The position numbers and the translations under genes were made by a program. This document shows positions 52,862-62,000 of a stretch of DNA of 64,000 nucleotides, piece after piece (within the stretch, counting starts at the first letter, position 1; the number at the start of each line of letters is the position of its first letter). This stretch comes from Aquipseudomonas alcaligenes. GTDB lineage: Bacteria; Pseudomonadota; Gammaproteobacteria; Pseudomonadales; Pseudomonadaceae. The stretch is taken from NCBI RefSeq assembly GCF_900156545.1, contig NZ_FTNW01000003.1, positions 124,001-188,000 of the forward strand, in the 5' to 3' direction. The notes under the pieces are model-generated. The model was not told the origin of the DNA. It ran no database searches and saw only the letters and a list, made by a program, of their open reading frames with translations.

Positions 52862-54041
52862 GCATGCCTCCTTGGTCGATCTGTGCACAGCGTGCCCAGC
52901 CCAGGGCACGGCGTTCGCCGGCATCAAGCCGGCCTTCACTGCGGCGAATGAACAGCAGGCGATCGGCCTGGCGTTCGAGACGATAGTCGCCGACGGCGTC
53001 GGCCGCCTCGCAGGCTTGCGCCGGCAGCTCGATGCGCTTGGGCAGCGGGCTGGCCAGGGTGCCTTCATTGAACAGCTGCAACTGGCTGAAGCCATCGCGC
53101 TGCTGGCGCTGCAGACCCAGCGCTGGCGTCAGCGCCTGGCCGCGGACTACCGCCAGCAGGGTGTTCATCGGCCAGGCGCGGCGGTCGCCAGCCAAGGGCA
53201 GGCGGAACCAGATGATGCCGGCAAGGTGTGCGGGCAGCGCGCCCTGCAGTTCTTCCAGCAGCGCGGCGACCTGCTGCGGCTCGGCGCGCAGTTCGCGGCG
53301 CGGGCCCGCCTGGCGCAAGGTCACTTCGCTCTCCACCTGGCCGCTGGCGGTGAGTGCAACGCCGTAGGCCGGCAGGGCCAGGTGGAAGGGTTTGCGGCTG
53401 AGCTCGCCATAGCGCTGCGCCCAGTCCAGGGCCTGCTCGGGATCGAACAGGCCCTGTTGTGGATCGCTCACCGCATGCACCTGCAGCACCGAGCTGTCGA
53501 CGCTGGCCAGCAGCTCCTCCAGCGCCGGGCTGGCCAGCCAGGCGGGCAGGGCGGTGATGCTCAGGCGCAACTCGGCAGGCAGTTGCCGGCGTACCTCGCG
53601 CAGCAGTTCGGTGTAGGCGGGCAGGCGTGAGGTGGCGCAGTCGTGGTCGATTTCCAGGCCGCTCAGGCGCAGGCCGGCGGCTTGCCAGTCGCGCACCAGT
53701 GCCGTCAGCTGTTGGCCGATCTCGGCCGGGTCCAGTTGCGGCAACTGGCCATCCAGGCGTACCACGGCGATCAGCGGGCGAGCGTCGCGGCGCAGCAGTT
53801 CGGCATCGACCCGCGCGCGGCTCCAGCCGGCTTGCGGCTGGGCCTGCAGGGCCAGCACGCGCAGAGTGGAGAAGTCGGCGCGGCTCTGCGCCAGCGCCTC
53901 GGCGTGAGCCGGGCGCCACTGGCGCTGCCAGACATACAGCTGTTGATCCAGCGGTGCGGGCTCCTCGGCACAGCCGAGCAGGCTGATCAGGAGCAGGCAG
54001 ATCAGGGGGCGATAAGCACGTAGCAACATGCGGCGTAGCAT
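52848..54041 (-). CDS. DUF3142 lipoprotein
   Basis: This protein of about 397 residues begins with a lipoprotein signal (LICLLLISLLGC) and then a DUF3142 domain, which resembles a glycoside-hydrolase-like barrel. LEIDHDCATSRLPAYTELL, LSITALPAWL and LALPAYGVAL are its conserved parts. Asp and His residues in LEIDHDC may be catalytic. The role is unknown. ATG at 54041 or 54029 could be the start; the lipobox is the same for both. It is the first gene of the operon with the large exported protein and mapZ, overlapping the former by 14 bp. Confidence 0.83.
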   Translation of the reverse strand: MLRRMLLRAYRPLICLLLISLLGCAEEPAPLDQQLYVWQRQWRPAHAEALAQSRADFSTLRVLALQAQPQAGWSRARVDAELLRRDARPLIAVVRLDGQLPQLDPAEIGQQLTALVRDWQAAGLRLSGLEIDHDCATSRLPAYTELLREVRRQLPAELRLSITALPAWLASPALEELLASVDSSVLQVHAVSDPQQGLFDPEQALDWAQRYGELSRKPFHLALPAYGVALTASGQVESEVTLRQAGPRRELRAEPQQVAALLEELQGALPAHLAGIIWFRLPLAGDRRAWPMNTLLAVVRGQALTPALGLQRQQRDGFSQLQLFNEGTLASPLPKRIELPAQACEAADAVGDYRLERQADRLLFIRRSEGRLDAGERRALGWARCAQIDQGGMHVQF

Positions 54042-54182
54042 CCTGGCGGTCGCCGAAAAGTCCGCCAGTGTAACCCCGGAAGCGGCTCTGGACTGCGCAC
54101 TAGACCAAGGTCGAATAATGGCGTCGTGATTCCCGGTCTAAGCTGGGGCGGCAGCTTATCTGTCCACTGCTTAGGAGTGAGC

Positions 54183-56249
54183 ATGAACAATAACAACAGC
54201 CCGCTGCGCCACCTGCCGTGGGCAGTGCTGGCAGTGGTGGGCGCCTGTGCCTTGGGTGTCGTGGCCCTGCGTCGCGGCGAAGCCATCAACGCGTTGTGGA
54301 TAGTGGTGGCAGCCGTTGCCCTCTATCTGGTCGCCTACCGCTATTACAGTCTGTTCATCGCCACCAAGGTGATGCAGCTGGACCCCAACCGCGCCACCCC
54401 GGCGCTGCTCAACAATGACGGTCTGGACTATGTGCCGACCAACAAGCACATCCTCTTCGGTCACCACTTCGCCGCCATTGCCGGTGCCGGACCGCTGGTG
54501 GGGCCGGTGCTCGCCGCGCAGATGGGCTACCTGCCCGGCACGCTCTGGCTGATTGCCGGCGTGGTACTGGCCGGCGCGGTGCAGGACTTCATGGTGTTGT
54601 TCATCTCCACCCGCCGCAACGGCCGCTCCCTCGGCGAGCTGGTGCGCGAGGAAATGGGCCAGGTGCCGGGCACCATCGCCCTGTTCGGCGCCTTCCTGAT
54701 CATGATCATCATCCTCGCGGTGCTCTCGCTGATCGTGGTCAAGGCCCTGGCCGAGAGCCCCTGGGGCATGTTCACGGTGATGGCGACCATTCCCATCGCG
54801 GTGTTCATGGGCGTGTACATGCGCTACATCCGCCCCGGCCGTATCGGCGAGATATCGGTGATCGGCGTGGTCCTGCTGCTGGCGTCGATCTGGCTGGGTG
54901 GCCAGGTGGCGGCCGATCCGGTGTGGGGGCCGGCCTTCACCTTCACCGGCGTGCAGATCACCTGGATGCTGATCGGCTACGGTTTCGTCGCCGCCGTGCT
55001 GCCGGTGTGGCTGATCCTCGCCCCGCGTGACTACCTGTCGACGTTCCTCAAGATCGGCACCATCATCGCCCTGGCCATCGGCATCCTGATCACCATGCCG
55101 GAGCTGAAGATGCCGGCGCTGACCCAGTTCACCGACGGCACCGGCCCGGTGTGGAAGGGCACCCTGTTCCCCTTCCTGTTCATCACCATCGCCTGTGGCG
55201 CCGTATCCGGCTTCCATGCGCTGATCAGCTCGGGTACCACGCCCAAGCTGCTGGCCAACGAGTCGCACGCCCGCTACATCGGCTACGGCGGCATGCTGAT
55301 GGAGTCGTTCGTCGCCATCATGGCCATGGTCGCCGCCTCGGTGATCGAGCCGGGCGTGTACTTCGCCATGAACAGCCCGGCCGCAGTGGCCGGTGCCGAC
55401 GTGCAGACCGTGGCCGCCACCGTCAGCAGCTGGGGCTTCCTGATCACCCCCGAGCAGCTGGAGGCAGTGGCCCGCGATATCGGCGAGCACAGCATCCTGG
55501 CCCGCGCCGGCGGTGCGCCGACCCTGGCCGTGGGCATCGCGCAGATCCTCCACCAAGTGCTGCCGGGCGAGAACACCATGGCGTTCTGGTACCACTTCGC
55601 CATCCTGTTCGAGGCGCTGTTTATCCTGACTGCGGTGGACGCCGGCACCCGTGCCGGACGTTTCATGCTGCAGGACCTGCTGGGCAACTTCGTCCCGGCT
55701 CTGAAGAAGACCGAGTCCTGGGGCGCCAACGTGATCGCCACCGCGGGCTGCGTCGCGCTGTGGGGCTGGCTGCTGTACCAGGGCGTGATCGATCCGCTGG
55801 GCGGCATCAACACCCTGTGGCCGCTGTTCGGCATCTCCAACCAGATGCTTGCCGGCATCGCCCTGATGCTCGGCAGCGTGGTGCTGATCAAGATGAAGCG
55901 TCAGCGCTATGTGTGGGTGACGCTGCTGCCGGCCACCTGGCTGCTGATCTGCACCACCACCGCCGGCCTGATCAAGCTGCTCGACCCCAACCCGGCGGTC
56001 GGCTTCCTGGCCCTGGCCAAGAAGTACAGCGATGCCCAGGCCGCCGGGCAGATCCTCGCCCCGGCCAAGGACGCCACGCAGATGAGCCACGTGATCTTCA
56101 ACGCGTATACCAACGCGACCTTGACCGTGCTGTTCCTCTGCGTGGTGCTCAGCGTGCTGTTCTATGCGCTCAAGGTCGGCCGCGCCGCCTGGGTCAAGCC
56201 GGAGCGCAGTGACAAGGAAACCCCCTTCCAACCGATCCCGGACGCCTGA
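54183..56249 (+). CDS. cstA: Carbon starvation protein A (peptide/pyruvate permease)
   Basis: This 688-residue membrane protein has about 16-18 helices. Family motifs: [61 protein letters not shown] and [19 protein letters not shown]. CstA is induced at carbon starvation and imports peptides or pyruvate. The ATG at 54183 has a TAGGAG site; upstream in-frame starts (from 54126) are not family-like. Next to it are ybdD (2 bp away) and the GTPase gene yjiA, the usual trio. A CA-rich motif sits right after the start. Confidence 0.95.
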   Translation: MNNNNSPLRHLPWAVLAVVGACALGVVALRRGEAINALWIVVAAVALYLVAYRYYSLFIATKVMQLDPNRATPALLNNDGLDYVPTNKHILFGHHFAAIAGAGPLVGPVLAAQMGYLPGTLWLIAGVVLAGAVQDFMVLFISTRRNGRSLGELVREEMGQVPGTIALFGAFLIMIIILAVLSLIVVKALAESPWGMFTVMATIPIAVFMGVYMRYIRPGRIGEISVIGVVLLLASIWLGGQVAADPVWGPAFTFTGVQITWMLIGYGFVAAVLPVWLILAPRDYLSTFLKIGTIIALAIGILITMPELKMPALTQFTDGTGPVWKGTLFPFLFITIACGAVSGFHALISSGTTPKLLANESHARYIGYGGMLMESFVAIMAMVAASVIEPGVYFAMNSPAAVAGADVQTVAATVSSWGFLITPEQLEAVARDIGEHSILARAGGAPTLAVGIAQILHQVLPGENTMAFWYHFAILFEALFILTAVDAGTRAGRFMLQDLLGNFVPALKKTESWGANVIATAGCVALWGWLLYQGVIDPLGGINTLWPLFGISNQMLAGIALMLGSVVLIKMKRQRYVWVTLLPATWLLICTTTAGLIKLLDPNPAVGFLALAKKYSDAQAAGQILAPAKDATQMSHVIFNAYTNATLTVLFLCVVLSVLFYALKVGRAAWVKPERSDKETPFQPIPDA
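54186..54198 (+). promoter_or_regulatory. CA motif (AANAANAA) over the cstA start: likely Hfq/Crc target
   Basis: AACAATAACAACA directly after the ATG contains two overlapping AANAANAA matches, the binding motif of Hfq in Crc-dependent catabolite repression of Pseudomonas. Bound at the start codon, it would block translation while preferred carbon sources are present and be freed by CrcZ RNA under starvation. It fits a carbon-starvation permease. Confidence 0.6.
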
Positions 56250-56250
56250 C

Positions 56251-56454
56251 ATGTTCAACGACCTGAGTCGCATGGGTAAGTACCTCGGGCAGGCCGCCCG
56301 CATGCTGGTCGGCATGCCCGACTACGACACCTATGTGGAACACATGCAGAAGAAGCACCCGGACCAGCCGGTGATGAGCTACGAGGCGTTCTTCCGCGAA
56401 CGCCAGGAGGCTCGTTATGGCGGTGGCAAGGGGCGGCCTATCCGCTGCTGTTGA
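56251..56454 (+). CDS. ybdD: YbdD/YjiX family protein
   Basis: This 67-residue protein belongs to the DUF466 (YbdD/YjiX) family and is needed with CstA for its transport activity in E. coli. [15 protein letters not shown] and [23 protein letters not shown] are the family motifs, and the C-terminus ends in RCC. Its start is 2 bp after the cstA stop, so it is translationally linked to it. It is the normal size (65-70). Confidence 0.95.
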   Translation: MFNDLSRMGKYLGQAARMLVGMPDYDTYVEHMQKKHPDQPVMSYEAFFRERQEARYGGGKGRPIRCC

Positions 56455-56516
56455 TAGACTCCCCGCAGCACCACGCGCCACGCCTAGTCGTGGCGCGTGT
56501 CATTCTGGAGAGAGCG

Positions 56517-57506
56517 ATGTATCCCGACCCCATTCCCGTCACCGTGCTCACCGGCTTCCTCGGGGCCGGCAAGACCACCCTGCTGCGCCATATGCTGCAG
56601 GCCGAGCACGGCCTGAAGCTGGCGGTGATCGAGAACGAATTCAGCGAGACGCCGATCGACGGTCAGTTGCTCGGCAACAAGCCGGTCGAACTGCTGACCC
56701 TGGCCAACGGCTGTGTCTGCTGCTCGATTCATGTCGAACTGGAAAAGGCGCTGTTCCTGCTGCTGGACAAGCTGGACGCCGGCGAGCTGGCCTTCGACCG
56801 CCTGGTGATCGAGTGCACCGGCCTGGCCGACCCGGCGCCGGTGGCGCAGACCTTCTTTGCCGACGAGGAGCTGGCGCAGCGCTATGTGCTCGACGGCATC
56901 GTCACTCTGGTCGATGCGGTGAACGCCGAGCGCCACCTGGAGGAGGCCATCGCCCAGGCCCAGGTCGGTTTCGCCGATCGCATCCTGCTGAGCAAGACCG
57001 ACCTGGCCGAACCCGAGCAGGTCGAGGCGCTGCGCCAGCGCCTGGCGCGGATCAACCGCCGTGCGCCGCTGCGGGTGGTCGAGCATGGCCGTATCGACCT
57101 GGCCGAACTGCTGGACATCCGCGGCTTCAACCTCAATGCCGATATCGCCCCGGCACCGCTGCTGCGTCCGCTGGCGCCGCTCGGCTTGCCAGCGGATCGC
57201 ATTGGCACCCTGGTGCTGAGCAGCGACCAGCCGCTGGACATGGCGCGCCTGAGCGCCTTCATGGAAGGCCTGTTGGAGCGCCACGGTAACGCGCTGCTGC
57301 GCTACAAGGGCGTGCTCGATGTGGCCGGCGACGAGCGCCGCCTGGTGTTCCAGGGCGTGCTGCGCCTGTACGGCTTCGACTGGGACGAGCCCTGGGGCGA
57401 GGGCGAAGCGCGGCAGAGCGTGCTGGTATTCATCGGCGACAATCTGCCGGAGGACGAGATTCGCCGAGGCTTTGCCGAGGTTGAGCAGGCGGGCGGGGAA
57501 AGCTAA
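56517..57506 (+). CDS. yjiA: CobW/YjiA family metal-dependent GTPase
   Basis: This 329-residue GTPase belongs to the COG0523 family. Walker A is GFLGAGKTT at residues 13-21, and CVCC at residues 66-69 is the metal-binding CxCC motif. [13 protein letters not shown] and SKTDLAE are Walker B and the guanine-specificity (here TKxD-like) motifs. The C-terminal CobW domain has [20 protein letters not shown]. The ATG at 56517 has GGAGAG. Position after cstA-ybdD matches yjiA of E. coli. It may deliver a metal to a target, but the target is not known. Confidence 0.93.
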   Translation: MYPDPIPVTVLTGFLGAGKTTLLRHMLQAEHGLKLAVIENEFSETPIDGQLLGNKPVELLTLANGCVCCSIHVELEKALFLLLDKLDAGELAFDRLVIECTGLADPAPVAQTFFADEELAQRYVLDGIVTLVDAVNAERHLEEAIAQAQVGFADRILLSKTDLAEPEQVEALRQRLARINRRAPLRVVEHGRIDLAELLDIRGFNLNADIAPAPLLRPLAPLGLPADRIGTLVLSSDQPLDMARLSAFMEGLLERHGNALLRYKGVLDVAGDERRLVFQGVLRLYGFDWDEPWGEGEARQSVLVFIGDNLPEDEIRRGFAEVEQAGGES

Positions 57507-57511
57507 CTATG

Positions 57512-57560
57512 TAGGGCGGGTGAAACCCGCGTTAGGCGCTCGCGGGTTTCACCCGCCCTA
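57512..57560. repeat. REP pair, family B, copy 2
   Basis: TAGGGCGGGTGAAACCCGCG (57512-57531) and its inverse CGCGGGTTTCACCCGCCCTA (57541-57560) are separated by 9 bp, giving a perfect 20-bp inverted repeat. It is the same unit as at 29713-29781. It lies just after yjiA and before a family A hairpin and the glyA terminator, so this 3' region is packed with hairpins. Confidence 0.88.
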
Positions 57561-57564
57561 GGCA

Positions 57565-57591
57565 GCTCCCTCTCCCGGAGGGAGAGGGAGC
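57565..57591. repeat. Single hairpin of palindromic family A
   Basis: GCTCCCTCTCCC-GGA-GGGAGAGGGAGC is a perfect 12-bp stem with a 3-base loop. It has the hairpin core of family A (CCCTCTCCC-GGA-GGGAGAGGG) but no CCCTCACCCC head or second arm. It is between a family B REP pair and the glyA terminator. Confidence 0.85.
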
Positions 57592-57596
57592 AAAAC

Positions 57597-57626
57597 AAAA
57601 AAGCCCGGCGAGTGCCGGGCTTTTTT
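57597..57626. terminator. Bidirectional terminator after glyA and yjiA
   Basis: AAAAAAGCCCGGC (57597-57609) pairs with GCCGGGCTTTTTT (57614-57626) around a short loop. The A and T runs make it an intrinsic terminator in both directions, 16 bp from the glyA stop and about 90 bp after yjiA. Confidence 0.9.
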
Positions 57627-57642
57627 CATGCAGCGCTGACGC

Positions 57643-58896
57643 TTACTTGCCGTAGACCGGCAGTTTGGCGCAGATGGCCTTGACCTTCTCGCGCACGGCG
57701 TCGACCACGGACTCGTCGCCCATGTTCTGCAGGATGTCGCAGATCCAGCCGGCCAGCTCGCGGCATTCGACTTCGCCGAAACCACGGGTGGTGACGGCCG
57801 GAGTACCGATGCGCAGACCGGAGGTGACGAACGGCGAACGCGGGTCGTTCGGCACGCTGTTCTTGTTCACGGTGATGTAGGCGCGACCCAGGGCGGCGTC
57901 GGCGTCCTTACCGGTGATGTCCTGCTTGATCAGCGACAGCAGGAACAGGTGGTTCTGGGTGCCACCGGAAACCACGTCGAAACCGCGCTCGATGAACACG
58001 GCGGCCATGGCCTGGGCGTTCTTCACCACCTGCTGCTGGTAAGCCTTGAACTCAGGCTGCAGGGCTTCCTTGAAGCAGATGGCCTTGGCTGCGATCACGT
58101 GCTCCAGCGGGCCACCCTGGCCGCCCGGGAAAACGGCGGAGTTGAGCTTCTTCTCGATCTCCTCGTTGGCGCGGGCCAGGATCAGGCCGCCGCGCGGGCC
58201 GCGCAGGGTCTTGTGGGTGGTGGTGGTGACCACGTCGGCGAAGGGTACCGGGTTCGGGTACACGCCGGCGGCGACCAGGCCGGCCACGTGGGCCATGTCG
58301 ACGAACAGGTAGGCACCGACCTTGTCGGCGATGGCGCGGAAGCGCGGGAAGTCGAGGATCTGCGAGTAGGCGCTGAAGCCGGCGATGATCATCTTCGGCT
58401 TGTGCTCGACGGCCAGGCGCTCGACTTCGTCGTAGTCGATCAGGCCGGCGTCGGTGATGCCGTACTGCACGGCGTTGTAGATCTTGCCGGAGAAGTTGAC
58501 GGTGGCGCCATGGGTCAGGTGGCCGCCGTGAGCCAGGCTCATGCCCAGGACGGTGTCGCCCGGCTTGACCAGCGCCTGGAACACGGCGGCGTTGGCCTGG
58601 GAGCCAGCGTGCGGCTGGACGTTGGCGTAGTCGGCACCGAATAGCTGCTTGGCGCGGTCGATGGCCAGCTGCTCGACGATGTCGACGTACTCGCAACCAC
58701 CGTAGTAACGCTTGCCCGGATAGCCTTCGGCGTACTTGTTGGTCAGCACGCTGCCCTGGGCTTCCATCACCGCCGGGCTGGTGTAGTTCTCGGAGGCGAT
58801 CAGCTCGATGTGGTGCTCCTGGCGCTGAGCTTCCTGCTCCATGGCGGCAAAGAGTTCGGCGTCGTAGCGGGCAATGGTCAATTCACGGCTGAACAT
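57643..58896 (-). CDS. glyA: Serine hydroxymethyltransferase
   Basis: This 417-residue PLP enzyme converts serine and tetrahydrofolate into glycine and methylene-THF. Lys229, in [14 protein letters not shown], binds PLP, the same number as in E. coli Gly[20 protein letters not shown] and [14 protein letters not shown] are conserved. The ATG at 58896 ([12 protein letters not shown]) is preferred to a GTG at 58905 because its AGGTG site is well spaced and the length equals that of Pseudomonas homologs. It converges with yjiA. Confidence 0.97.
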   Translation of the reverse strand: MFSRELTIARYDAELFAAMEQEAQRQEHHIELIASENYTSPAVMEAQGSVLTNKYAEGYPGKRYYGGCEYVDIVEQLAIDRAKQLFGADYANVQPHAGSQANAAVFQALVKPGDTVLGMSLAHGGHLTHGATVNFSGKIYNAVQYGITDAGLIDYDEVERLAVEHKPKMIIAGFSAYSQILDFPRFRAIADKVGAYLFVDMAHVAGLVAAGVYPNPVPFADVVTTTTHKTLRGPRGGLILARANEEIEKKLNSAVFPGGQGGPLEHVIAAKAICFKEALQPEFKAYQQQVVKNAQAMAAVFIERGFDVVSGGTQNHLFLLSLIKQDITGKDADAALGRAYITVNKNSVPNDPRSPFVTSGLRIGTPAVTTRGFGEVECRELAGWICDILQNMGDESVVDAVREKVKAICAKLPVYGK

Positions 58897-59077
58897 GGTG
58901 GTCACCTGATCTATCAGCGGGCGGTAGTAAGAGTCTGTCTAACGACACAGGACCGACGCGCGGCAGATCGTCAACAGGTTCTAAGGAAGGCGCGCATTCT
59001 AACCGATGTCCCGCGCCCTGGCACATGAAAGGCGGTCAAGTGCCGGACAAGCGGGCCTCAAGCGGCCTGCGCCCCGT

Positions 59078-62000
59078 CTAGTTCAAGACAAACAGGGCGT
59101 TGCCTCCGAACAGGGCCTCGAACTGTTCGGCCGCCATCGGCTTGCCGAACAGATAGCCCTGCACCTGATCGCAGTCGTGCTCGCGCAGGAAGTCGAGCTG
59201 CGCCTGGGTCTCCACGCCCTCGGCAATCACCGCCAGGCTCAGGCTGTGGGCCATGGCGATGATGGCGCGGGCGATCTGCGCATCCTGCTCGCCGCCGGGT
59301 ACGCCGTCGACGAAGCTGCGGTCGATCTTCAGCACGTCGATGGGGAACTGCTTAAGGTAGTTGAGCGAGGAGTAGCCGGTGCCGAAGTCATCCACCGCGA
59401 TGCACAGGCCGAGCCTCTTCAGGCTGTTGAGCATCTGCAGGGTCTCGCCGACATCGCGCATCAGGATCGATTCGGTCAGCTCCAGCTCCAGGCTGGCCGG
59501 CGGTACGCCGCTGTCGTTGAGGATGCGCGAGATGCGCATGCCCAGCTGGCCGTCGCCGAACTGGCGGGCGGACAGGTTGACCGAGACCTTGGGCACGCGC
59601 ACATCGGCCTCGTGCCAGGCCTTGAGCTGGCGGCAGGCCTCGGCGATCACCCAGTCGCCGACCTGGACGATCAGGCCCAGTTCCTCCAGCACCGGGATGA
59701 ACTCCGAAGGTGCCACCAGGCCGCGGCGCGGATGCTTCCAGCGCAACAGCGCCTCGGCGCCGGTCAGGCGCTTGCCGTCGCCGCTGAACTGCGGCTGGTA
59801 ATAGAGGAGGAACTGACCCTGCTCCAAGGCATGGCGCAAATCGCTCTCCAGCTCCAGGCGCTGCAGGGCGGTGGCGTTCATCTCCGCCTGGTAGAACTGG
59901 AAGTTGTTTTTGCCACGCTCCTTGGCGTGGTACATGGCGGTGTCGGCGTTCTTCATCAGTTGGCTCAGCTCGTCGCCGTCCTGCGGCGCCAACGCGATGC
60001 CGATGGAGGCGGTGACGAAGAATTCACGCCCCTGCAGGATGAATGGCTGTGCCAGGCTGGCGAGGATCTGTTCGGCCACGTGGATGGCGCGGTTGAGCGC
60101 GCCGGCGCGGGTGTTGCGCGCTTGCAGCAACAGGGTGAACTCGTCTCCGCCCATGCGTGCTACCGTGTCGTCCTCGCCGACGCAGGCGGCCAGGCGCACG
60201 GCCACATCCTTGAGCATGCGGTCGCCGGCGGCATGGCCGAGGGAGTCGTTGATCGGCTTGAAGCGGTCGAGGTCGAGGAACATCAGCACCACCCACTCCT
60301 CGTGCCTTTCGGCGTGCTGCAGGGCGGTGTGCAGGCGGTCCTGGAACAGCGTGCGGTTGGGCAGCAGGGTCAGGGCGTCATAGTAGGCCAGGCGGTGAAT
60401 GCGCTGCTCGCTGGCCTTGCGTTCACTGATGTCGTTGAAGAAACACACGTAGCTGGCCAGGTCGCCGTCATCATCGTGCACCGCCGTGATGCCGACCCAG
60501 GCGGGGAACTGCTCGCCATCACGGCGCCTGAGCCACAGCTCGCCCTCCCAGCTGCCGTGCTGGTTCAGCCGGTTGACGATGTAGTTGAGCTGGGCAGCCT
60601 GCTGACGGTCGGCGGTGAGCATGCCGGGCAACTGGTCCAGCACTTCCTTGCCGGCGTAACCGGTGATGCGCTGGAAGGTTTCGTTGATGCGCACGATATA
60701 GCCGGCCGGATCGGTCACCAGGATGGCCGCCGTGGAGTGCTCGAATACCGTCGCGGCCATACGCAGGTCGCGCTCGGCACGGCGTTGCTGGGTGATGTCG
60801 CGGCCGATGCCGAGTACGCCTTCAAAGTGCTCCTGCTCATCCCACATCAGGGTCAGGCGCACCTCCACCGTGATCTTGCGGCCGTCCGCGCGCAGGCTGT
60901 CGAAGACGAAGGTGCGCCCGGTCAACGCCTCCTGCAACCGAGTCAGCTTCTCGGTCTGGTTACGCGAATCGCGCACCTGTTCGACCAGCTGCAGCAGGCC
61001 GGCCAGCTGGCGCGGGTTGGTCACGGTGCCGAGTAGTCCATTCTCCAGCAGCCAGTCCGGGCTATAGCCGAAGAAGGCCTGCGCGGAGGGGCTGACATAG
61101 TTCAGTTGCAGTTCACTGTTGGTCGAGAGAATCACGTCGCTGATGCTTTCGGCCAGCAGGCGGTAGCGTCGTTCGCTGTCGCGCAGGCTGGCCTGGGCGG
61201 CGATCTCGCCGGTGATGTCCTTGGCTACGCCGATCAGGCGGCTGACCCGTCCATGGCGGTCGCGGCTCAGGGCGTGCTCGCGGATGTCGAACCAGTGCCA
61301 GCTGCCGTTGCGATGGCGCCAGCGCAGCTGGCAATGCAGTAGCTGCCCGTCGCCCACCACCTTCTGCAGATTACGCACGCGCTGGTACAGCTCGACGTCG
61401 TCGGGGTGGAGGATCTTCTCCCACAGGCGTTCGCCGAACTGGCGCAACTCGTCCTTGCTGTAGCCCAGATCAGGGCCCAGGCGGTTGTTGCTGAACATCA
61501 CCCGCATGCTGTTCATGTCATGCACATACAGGGTGTCCGGCACCGAGCGCAGCACATCCGACCAGAAGCGCTCGCGCTCGACCAGCGACAGCTCCACGCG
61601 CTTGCGGCTGGTGATGTCGTGGATACTGAGGGTCACCGCACGCAGTTCCTCGGCGCGACGTGGCAGCTGCAGGGTCAGCCAGAGGTAGCGCTCATGACCC
61701 TGCGGCGTCTTGATACGGCTCTCGACCATCATGTCGCGCTCGCCGTCGAGCAGGGCGGTGATCAGGGTCAGGCGGGCCCCGCCGGAGCGCAGCGGCGAGC
61801 TGCCGATCAGGTGCTGCCAGACTTCCTGAGGGGTGTCCAGGCCGAGCAGTTGCAGGGCAACCCGGTTGACTTCGCTGACGCGGATCTGCCGCATCAGCTC
61901 GGCATGTCGATGATTGTCCTGCGCCAGCCAGGGGCCCAGCTGCGAGCTGTGGCGCAGGCCACGGGCGTCCAGGTACTGGCGTAGTTCGAACAGGTCGAGT

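Noticed and set aside
54101..54140. TAGACC/GGTCTA inverted repeat in the cstA promoter region
   Set aside because: The arms are only six bases and 28 bp apart, which is likely by chance; no known regulator site fits.
54171..56315. A 714-residue open frame on the minus strand opposite cstA
   Set aside because: It mirrors the hydrophobic codons of cstA, is His/Asp/Gln-rich and has no recognisable domain.
59006..61036. A 676-residue plus-strand frame opposite morA
   Set aside because: It is antisense to the GGDEF-EAL coding region and has no domain; a shadow of the real gene.
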